Translations under genes and position numbers: made by a program | Shown: positions 8,301 to 11,686 of the stretch, piece by piece | How the letters are laid out: the number at the start of each line of letters is the position of its first letter | Position numbering within the stretch: position 1 is the stretch's first letter | Source of the DNA: Bryobacterales bacterium | GTDB lineage: Bacteria > Acidobacteriota > Terriglobia > Bryobacterales > Bryobacteraceae | Assembly (NCBI GenBank): GCA_003139735.1 | Contig: PLGA01000153.1 | Coordinates: 9,132-20,817 of the forward strand | Direction: 5' to 3' | DNA length: 11,686 nucleotides | The notes under the pieces: model-generated | What the model saw: only the letters and a program-made list of their open reading frames with translations | The model's database searches: none | Told to the model about the DNA's origin: nothing

Positions 8301-8383
8301 GCATCACGACGGTTGTCAACACCGGCCCCACCGGCAGCGGAACCCCGCGGCAATTCGAGATCGCGGCGCGACTGGTGTTCTGA
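5354..8383 (+). CDS. Oar-like TonB-dependent outer-membrane receptor (second of two)
   Basis: The product has 1009 residues from ATG 5354, which has AGAAGG eight bases upstream (5340-5345). ATG 5387 is a good alternative, giving a more usual signal peptide (MARGNKRLRG); TTG 5294 is unlikely. The signal peptide hydrophobic core ends near residue 41 (GIGISQ). Residues about 43-130 are the carboxypeptidase-regulatory-like domain (ITGTVLDPSGRAIPNSLV). The plug at about 137-265 contains DLPLNGRNW and LDGVDATG. The barrel includes YVQDEFK (556-562) and ends EIAARLVF with terminal Phe. It matches the first receptor block for block but is clearly diverged, so the duplication is old and the substrate may differ. 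Probable role: TonB-powered uptake across the outer membrane. The 245-bp gap upstream means it may have its own promoter. It converges on the small minus-strand gene at 8489. Confidence 0.92.
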   Translation: MKENTAYPECAMARGNKRLRGAGSIARLLLLVPLFAGIGISQVDRSAITGTVLDPSGRAIPNSLVVATNSSTGIERRTQSNGAGVYELYDLPIGTWSAVFSASGFADTRYEELSQTVGQTRTLNPVLRLASAGTQVTVNEPLPEGSQSSASIDQSVEDRAIEDLPLNGRNWTSLTDLAPGAIDQGSSTQRSIRFTGHGRDEMNITLDGVDATGIVNQAQKAYVRLAIPLSAISEFRVNTVLPTAETGDASGAQIIVASASGGNLFSGSLFEYFRNSDFDARSPLDLTKGPLPFHMNQFGGTFGGPIRKNKTFFFLDYEEIRQVQNQTLIGFVPSAAVRALTLSQSPALTPIIGDYPLGNGAVTGGVQQWNGVGGSFDNEYSALARLDHRFTDSTSGYMRFDYDSALTVAPLGTLTDRQLNSEKPLNGVAELLHVFSPSLVNEFKFGTNQMVSHSYNLTPFGYTVNVSGFTALNPSQTTNQDGRTWSWLDNVSLVRGRNVLKFGAEVRRVEINEGNSFTGALTYNSLANFEDNILNSASYTALQPLKRMRKTAEFGYVQDEFKLRPNLTINAGLRYEYYSDFHEITGRAIPFDFQTCGGFCPPNAAFLFPAKDNIDPRVGIAWSPAGHTVFRLGYGIYHEDAQLDDQNFPTANDVPRYSLALGSQFPNLSYPLDSLLATATGIDSPKDQVRNRKDTYSQQWAASIQQELPFKFIGTVSVIGNKGTNIMNRAYTNVIDPTTGARPYPRYGQIELRAKDGNSDYDGLQFQAHRYLRRGWLMTAGYLWSHAIDDGSLGSGVEDVFPENVSCRRCERASSNYDARQSFSVSSVYELPFGPGRSLVREKGLLSAVLGGWELTGVAGGRTGLPVNITVDRSATVMPDGNSANQRPNLLPGVPLTPAAGSTPLQWINPAAFSVPAPKTWGNLGRNAFLGPALWQIDTALRRRIALRERVALELRGECFNLLNRAQYGNPSSDISAPSSFGRITTVVNTGPTGSGTPRQFEIAARLVF

Positions 8384-8488
8384 AAGGCGTCGGTCTTGTA
8401 AGGCGCGCGCCCGGCCCCGCGCCGAAATGGCGATTTCCGCCCGGTTCGGTATCGGCTCTCGAGTTGGACGTCCGCCGTCATGAGGTGC

Positions 8489-8761
8489 TCAGTGATCCCT
8501 GAACCGGGCTCCGCCCGCCAGCCAGCGTAGGAACAACAAGGTGGCAACCACGACGGCCACGATGGTCGTTCGCGGATACGAGTGGCTGATGCACGATAGC
8601 AAGGTGGAGTCCACCTTGCACCCCGCGATGGCGGAGCCGCCACTCGCGGCAACGGCGCTCCCGGCCGATTTAAGGGCGTACTCGACCGCCGCCTGGGCGC
8701 GGAGCACGCCGGGAACAGCCAAGAGGGGTAAGACCACGAACCGTAACAGGCGTGGAGCCAT
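8489..8761 (-). CDS. Small exported two-cysteine membrane protein of unknown function
   Basis: The product has 90 residues. The start is ATG 8761, with GAGGG four bases upstream (8766-8770). Residues 1 to about 24 are a signal peptide (MAPRLLR, hydrophobic core, then LRAQA). The exported part is only about 40 residues: a small-residue stretch SAGSAVAASGGSAIAG (32-47), then Cys48, Cys57 and SYPRT (61-65). Residues 66-82 form a single membrane helix, followed by the short basic tail GGARFRDH. I do not recognise the family. The layout is a short lumenal peptide with two cysteines held by a C-terminal anchor. The tail is superficially like a protein-sorting tail, but it lacks PEP, LPXTG or Gly-Gly motifs. 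It has its own -10-like box, so it may be expressed apart from the methyltransferase gene upstream. Confidence 0.75.
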   Translation of the reverse strand: MAPRLLRFVVLPLLAVPGVLRAQAAVEYALKSAGSAVAASGGSAIAGCKVDSTLLSCISHSYPRTTIVAVVVATLLFLRWLAGGARFRDH

Positions 8762-8784
8762 CGGACCCTCGGCTGAAGTCTATC

Positions 8785-8790
8785 ACTATA
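8785..8790 (-). promoter_or_regulatory. -10-like box upstream of the small membrane protein gene
   Basis: TATAGT on the minus strand (8790-8785) matches five of six consensus bases. It would start transcription near 8778, giving a leader of about 17 bases that contains the GAGGG ribosome site. No convincing -35 box is seen at 16-18 bp upstream, so this is a tentative call. Confidence 0.35.
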
Positions 8791-8938
8791 ATTGGGCTCA
8801 TCGCAAAAACAGGCGCCCGCGTGGCGCGTCATGGCCGGCGGGATGCCGCATCCGTTCCACTGGGGCGTGTTCGGGGCGGGCCTGGCCCTTGGAGCCTTGA
8901 GCTATGCAAGCGGCTCCTGGAGGTTGGAGTCCTGACCG

Positions 8939-9523
8939 TCACTTCGCGTCGTGCGGCGGCACCGTCCAAAGAAACAAATGGCGGCTCAAGAACGCGTTGT
9001 CGTCCTGATCGCCGACGACGACTTCCTTCTCGGCCTTCCAATCGCCCATATCGAAGGTGTTGGAGACAATCCGCGTGCCGGGCTTCAAATCCTGCAGCAG
9101 CTTGGGGCGAAGCTTCAGGTTGACGCTCGATAACAAAAACAGGGTCACCACGCTGGCCTCGTGAATATCGGCTTCGAACAAATCGCCCTCTTCGAACCGG
9201 ACCAGGTTTTCCACCCCAGCCGTCTTGGCGTTCGCTTTGGCATCTCCGATGCGCGCGGGGTTGATGTCGATTCCGACGGCGTGAGCCCCGTAGATTTTGG
9301 CGGCGGCAATCACGATGCGGCCGTCTCCGCAGCCTAAGTCGTAGACGATATCGGTCTTCTTCACGTCGGCCAGCTTGAGCATCGCCTGAACGGCTTCGTC
9401 GGTTGTGGGCACGTAAGGCACGTCCGGCACGCGCGCCGGCTGAGCGGTCTGAGCGCCGGCAGCCGCCGCGGTAAGCATGGCGAGAACCAGACAAGAACCA
9501 GGGATCGATTTCTTCGGGAGCAT
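8939..9523 (-). CDS. Exported class I SAM-dependent methyltransferase
   Basis: The product has 194 residues. The start is ATG 9523, with a full AGGAGGT five bases upstream (9529-9535); the open frame reaching back to 10183 is antisense noise. Residues 1 to about 24 are a signal peptide (MLPKKS, hydrophobic core, AAAAGAQ). The rest is a compact Rossmann methyltransferase. Motif I is [11 protein letters not shown] (60-70), the acidic ribose-binding loop is GIDINP (84-89), and EEGDLFE (111-117) is the adenine-contact region. [20 protein letters not shown] (134-153) completes the core. It has no obvious substrate domain and is about as small as the fold allows. It lies 89 bp downstream of the DUF1080-like gene on the same strand and may share its transcript. 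An exported enzyme that needs S-adenosylmethionine is puzzling, since that cofactor is made in the cytoplasm. The fold is secure; the substrate and the functional site are unknown. Confidence 0.9.
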   Translation of the reverse strand: MLPKKSIPGSCLVLAMLTAAAAGAQTAQPARVPDVPYVPTTDEAVQAMLKLADVKKTDIVYDLGCGDGRIVIAAAKIYGAHAVGIDINPARIGDAKANAKTAGVENLVRFEEGDLFEADIHEASVVTLFLLSSVNLKLRPKLLQDLKPGTRIVSNTFDMGDWKAEKEVVVGDQDDNAFLSRHLFLWTVPPHDAK

Positions 9524-9612
9524 GGTTGACCTCCTGTTACCTGAGAATATCGCAACTCGCTGGCGCCTGCGCGGGTTGTGCGGGCCATCGTCTCTTGTGG
9601 CCTGCCCTGGCG

Positions 9613-10317
9613 CTACTGTTTCGCGTCGTCCGCCGGCGCCGCCAGGAGCCGGTATTCGATCTTGCGCAATCCCCCGGTGGTGGAGTACGTCGCAAAGCCG
9701 AAAGGCGCGGAAAGCTCGATATCGCCCGGGCGGAGGCTGAGCTTCCGCCCCGCCAATTCCACCCCGATGATTTGCTCTTCGCCGATCCAGGCTTCCACCA
9801 GGTCGTCGGTCACCCGCAGGCGGAACGAGTACCATTGGCCATTCACGAATTGCGCCACCGTGGCCGTCTCGTTCTCCGACGCATCGTTGTCGTCCAAGCT
9901 CGAGAGACCTACCACGCTGCCACCCCACCCGCCGTTGATCCACGTAAGAAACGAACCCCCGACTGGAAACGTGAGGCCTGCAAAGAAATCGGACCCGGCC
10001 AGCCGGACCGCATCGAACCTGACTTCGTAATTGGACTTGGGAAACCAATTGACCCAGTTGACGCCCGTCATGGCCCCTGTCCCCAGGATCAGGTTCCCGT
10101 CCTGGACACTCACCTTGCCGCGCGCCGCGAACGCGGTTTCCTTCCAGCCGGCCAGCGTCTTGCCGTCGAACATCGATTGCCACTCACCCACCGGCGGCCG
10201 GGCCGCTGCCTGCGGCGGATTCGTGGGCGCGCTCGCATTCTGACCGGCGGCGCACAGCACCGCGGCCATCAGCGGCGCAGCCAGCCGCAATCCGCGATGC
10301 ACAATGGTGGCAGCCAT
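9613..10317 (-). CDS. Secreted DUF1080 / 3-keto-disaccharide hydrolase-like protein
   Basis: The product has 234 residues. ATG 10317 has no ribosome site, but a perfect TATAAT lies six bases upstream, which suggests a leaderless message. The open frame continues upstream to 11136, but that part is antisense to the divergent genes. Residues 1 to about 25 are a signal peptide ([20 protein letters not shown]). A proline/alanine linker precedes the concanavalin-like beta-sandwich of the DUF1080 family. It opens with [13 protein letters not shown] (48-60) and continues with NLILGTG (75-81), [11 protein letters not shown] (95-105), [13 protein letters not shown] (108-120) and [13 protein letters not shown] (128-140). 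Members act on sugars or bind glycans in the periplasm or on the surface; some are 3-keto-glycoside hydrolases. Activity here is not proven. It is first in a minus-strand unit followed by the exported methyltransferase. Confidence 0.85.
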   Translation of the reverse strand: MAATIVHRGLRLAAPLMAAVLCAAGQNASAPTNPPQAAARPPVGEWQSMFDGKTLAGWKETAFAARGKVSVQDGNLILGTGAMTGVNWVNWFPKSNYEVRFDAVRLAGSDFFAGLTFPVGGSFLTWINGGWGGSVVGLSSLDDNDASENETATVAQFVNGQWYSFRLRVTDDLVEAWIGEEQIIGVELAGRKLSLRPGDIELSAPFGFATYSTTGGLRKIEYRLLAAPADDAKQ

Positions 10318-10323
10318 AGAGCC

Positions 10324-10351
10324 ATTATAGTGGGGCGCCAGTGGACTACAA
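10324..10351 (-). promoter_or_regulatory. Leaderless promoter of the DUF1080-like gene
   Basis: On the minus strand a perfect TATAAT (10329-10324) is followed by six bases and then the ATG at 10317, so transcription would begin at or next to the start codon. TTGTAG (10351-10346), 16 bp upstream, keeps only the TTG of the -35 consensus. It overlaps the -10 box of the opposite promoter. No Shine-Dalgarno sequence is present. Confidence 0.55.
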
Positions 10352-10352
10352 T
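10347..10352 (+). promoter_or_regulatory. Leaderless -10 box of the LsrG-like gene
   Basis: TACAAT (five of six consensus) is followed by seven bases and the ATG at 10360, so the message would begin at the start codon. No ribosome site is visible. The -35 position at 17-bp spacing (10324-10329) falls exactly on the TATAAT of the opposite promoter and matches the -35 consensus poorly. Confidence 0.5.
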
Positions 10353-10359
10353 ACGTCCT

Positions 10360-10665
10360 ATGATCGTCGTTCACGTCTCCGTTCACGTCAAACCCGAGCG
10401 CGTCGAAGAGTTCCGCCGGGCCACCGTGGAAAACGCCCGCAACAGCGTGCAAGAGCCTGGCGTTGCGCGTTTCGACGTCCTGCAGCAGGCGGACGACCCG
10501 GCGCGCTTCGTGCTGGTCGAGGTCTATCGCAACCCCGAGGCCCCCGCACAGCATAAAGCCACCGCGCACTACCAGGCTTGGGCCGCTGTGGCTCTGGACA
10601 TGATGGCGGAGCCGCGCACCCGCGCAACTTACGCCAATGTCTACCCCGCCGACGAAGGCTGGTAG
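10360..10665 (+). CDS. LsrG-like antibiotic-biosynthesis-monooxygenase-fold protein
   Basis: The product has 101 residues, from ATG 10360 to the stop at 10665. This is the usual length for a single ABM (dimeric alpha-beta barrel) domain. The segment [15 protein letters not shown] (28-42) and [10 protein letters not shown] (65-74) closely resemble what I recall of E. coli LsrG, which isomerises phosphorylated AI-2 breakdown products; other relatives are cofactor-free quinol monooxygenases. There is no signal peptide, so it is cytoplasmic. It starts divergently from the DUF1080-like gene across only 42 bp and seems leaderless. Its stop lies six bases before the alcohol dehydrogenase start, so the two are surely co-transcribed. 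This suggests the pair processes one small carbonyl or hydroxy-ketone metabolite. No other lsr genes are visible, so a quorum-signal role is not claimed. A longer frame starting at 9526 is antisense noise. Confidence 0.88.
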   Translation: MIVVHVSVHVKPERVEEFRRATVENARNSVQEPGVARFDVLQQADDPARFVLVEVYRNPEAPAQHKATAHYQAWAAVALDMMAEPRTRATYANVYPADEGW

Positions 10666-10671
10666 ACGTCC

Positions 10672-11686
10672 ATGCGGTTTGAATTCGCCACCGCTACGCG
10701 CATTCTCTTCGGCGAGGGCATGATGCGCGAGGCCGCGCCCGCTGCCGCCGCCATGGGCCGGCGCGCTCTGCTGGTGACCGGCGTCTCGCGGGAACGCGCC
10801 GCGCCCCTCGCCGCCCTCCTCGAATCCTCCGGCGTCGCCTGCGCCTCTTTTACAGTCCCAGGTGAACCCACCGTGGAACTCGTGCGCGCGGGGACGGCGT
10901 ATGCGCGCGGCGAACAATGCAGTCTGGTGGTCGCCCTGGGCGGCGGCAGCGCCATCGACGCAGGCAAGGCGCTGGCCGCCATGCTCGCCAATCCCGGCGA
11001 TCCGCTCGATTATCTGGAGGTGATCGGCGCGGGACGGCCGATCAAGCGCCCCTCCGTTCCGTTCATCGCCATCCCCACCACCGCCGGAACCGGTTCCGAG
11101 GTCACGCGCAACGCCGTGCTGGCCTCGCCCGGGCACCGCGTCAAGGCCAGTCTACGCGGCGCCGGGATGCTGCCGCGGTTGGCGGTGGTCGATCCGGAAC
11201 TCACGCTCGATCTGCCGCGTTCCATCACCGCCTCCACCGGTCTCGACGCGCTTACACAATGCATCGAGCCCTACGTCTCCGCCCGGGCCAACCCCATGAC
11301 CGACCTCGTTTGCGTGGAGGGCATTCGCCGCGCCGCCGCCGCCCTGCCGCGCGTCTGGGAGAACGGGCGCGACCGCCAGGCGCGCGTGGAAATGGCGTGG
11401 GTGAGCCTGTTGGGGGGCATGGCGCTCGCCAACGCCGCACTCGGCGCCGTACACGGTTTCGCCGCCCCCATTGGCGGCATGTTCGCGGCCCCTCACGGCG
11501 CAGTCTGCGCGGCCCTGTTGCCCCACGTCATGGAAATGAACGTCCAGGCTCTGCGGGATCGCGCCCCTGGCGGCGAGCCCCTGCGCCGCTATGAAGAGGT
11601 CGCGCGCCTGCTCACCGGCCGGCCTCACGCCACCGCGGAAGATGGCGTCCGCTGGGTGGCAACCCTCTGCCGCAAGCTGGAGGTTC
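10672..11686 (+). CDS. Iron-containing alcohol dehydrogenase, 3' end missing (runs off right edge)
   Basis: 338 residues are visible out of about 380 usual for the family. ATG 10672 lies six bases after the LsrG-like stop, with GAAGG (10654-10658) as a probable ribosome site inside the previous gene, so translation is likely coupled. The N-terminal Rossmann part has GGGSAIDAGK (90-99), the NAD(P) pyrophosphate loop, and PTTAGTGSE (135-143). In the C-terminal metal domain, aligned by motif to E. coli FucO, the ligands are Asp192, position 196, His261 and His275. Position 196 is Gln in LDALTQCIEPYVS rather than His. A second conserved histidine (FucO His267) is Ala265 in VHGFAAPIGG. The spacing His261-His275 is kept. 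It is probably a cytoplasmic NAD(P)-dependent alcohol/aldehyde oxidoreductase. The metal may be bound differently, or a related reaction may be used (maleylacetate reductases share this fold). The substrate is unknown. Confidence 0.92.
   Translation, partial: MRFEFATATRILFGEGMMREAAPAAAAMGRRALLVTGVSRERAAPLAALLESSGVACASFTVPGEPTVELVRAGTAYARGEQCSLVVALGGGSAIDAGKALAAMLANPGDPLDYLEVIGAGRPIKRPSVPFIAIPTTAGTGSEVTRNAVLASPGHRVKASLRGAGMLPRLAVVDPELTLDLPRSITASTGLDALTQCIEPYVSARANPMTDLVCVEGIRRAAAALPRVWENGRDRQARVEMAWVSLLGGMALANAALGAVHGFAAPIGGMFAAPHGAVCAALLPHVMEMNVQALRDRAPGGEPLRRYEEVARLLTGRPHATAEDGVRWVATLCRKLEV

Noticed and set aside
8402..8423. GGCGCG...CGCGCC hairpin after the second receptor as a terminator
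   Set aside because: Short stem with a 10-base loop in very GC-rich sequence and no T-tract; likely to arise by chance.
8787..8792. Perfect TATAAT on the plus strand between the methyltransferase and the small membrane protein gene
   Set aside because: No -35 box and no plus-strand gene downstream. An antisense RNA is possible but unsupported.
8829..8862. Stretch resembling the right half of the 5124-5226 repeat (ATGGC-GGCGGGA-GCC...CCAC)
   Set aside because: The similarity is short and GC-rich and the hairpins are not preserved, so it is not called a second copy.
8891..8917. GGAGCC...GGCTCC hairpin after the methyltransferase stop codon
   Set aside because: A six-bp stem with a long loop and no T-tract is too weak to call a terminator.
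9526..10665. 379-codon plus-strand frame that would extend the LsrG-like protein
   Set aside because: The extension is antisense to the DUF1080-like and methyltransferase region; the family length is about 100 residues, matching the start at 10360.
9613..11136. 507-codon minus-strand frame that would extend the DUF1080-like protein upstream
   Set aside because: The extension is antisense to the LsrG-like and dehydrogenase genes and would bury the signal peptide at 10317 inside the protein.

Overview
The window looks like chromosome from an acidobacterium, most likely of the Solibacter/Bryobacter type. This is inferred from three things: two large outer-membrane receptors with an N-terminal carboxypeptidase-regulatory-like domain (the Oar-like family, greatly expanded in Acidobacteriota), a PEP-CTERM surface protein, and GC-rich coding with strong third-position bias. 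That bias is why long meaningless ORFs appear antisense to the real genes. There are no rRNA, tRNA, CRISPR or transposase genes.

Left block (1-1421, minus strand): a short surface-protein unit. A sigma70-like promoter (1393-1421) drives a PEP-CTERM protein (586-1302). It is followed by the start of a secreted PKD-like protein (1-501) that runs off the left edge. The promoter carries an inverted repeat over its -10 box and a tandem 11-bp direct repeat just upstream of its -35 box. A non-coding stretch of about 0.5 kb follows, with two copies of a near-identical perfect palindrome exactly 65 bp apart.

Centre (1947-8383, plus strand): two tandem paralogous TonB-dependent receptor genes of about 1050 and 1010 residues. 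They are separated by a 245-bp gap that contains a GC-rich palindromic repeat element (5124-5226). No SusD partner, exosortase or TonB/ExbBD gene is present.

Right block (8489-10317, minus strand): three exported products in transcription order. These are a DUF1080/3-keto-disaccharide-hydrolase-like protein, a class I SAM methyltransferase carrying a signal peptide, and a 90-residue membrane protein of unknown function. Divergent to these (10360-11686, plus strand) is a tight pair: an LsrG-like antibiotic-biosynthesis-monooxygenase-fold protein and an iron-containing alcohol dehydrogenase cut by the right edge.

The most unusual features are: a 42-bp divergent intergenic region in which both genes seem to be leaderless and the two promoters overlap head to head; the paired palindromes at 1589 and 1658; an exported SAM methyltransferase; a small two-cysteine membrane protein; and an alcohol dehydrogenase in which one canonical metal-ligand histidine is glutamine. 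No complete new multi-gene system can be demonstrated from this window alone.
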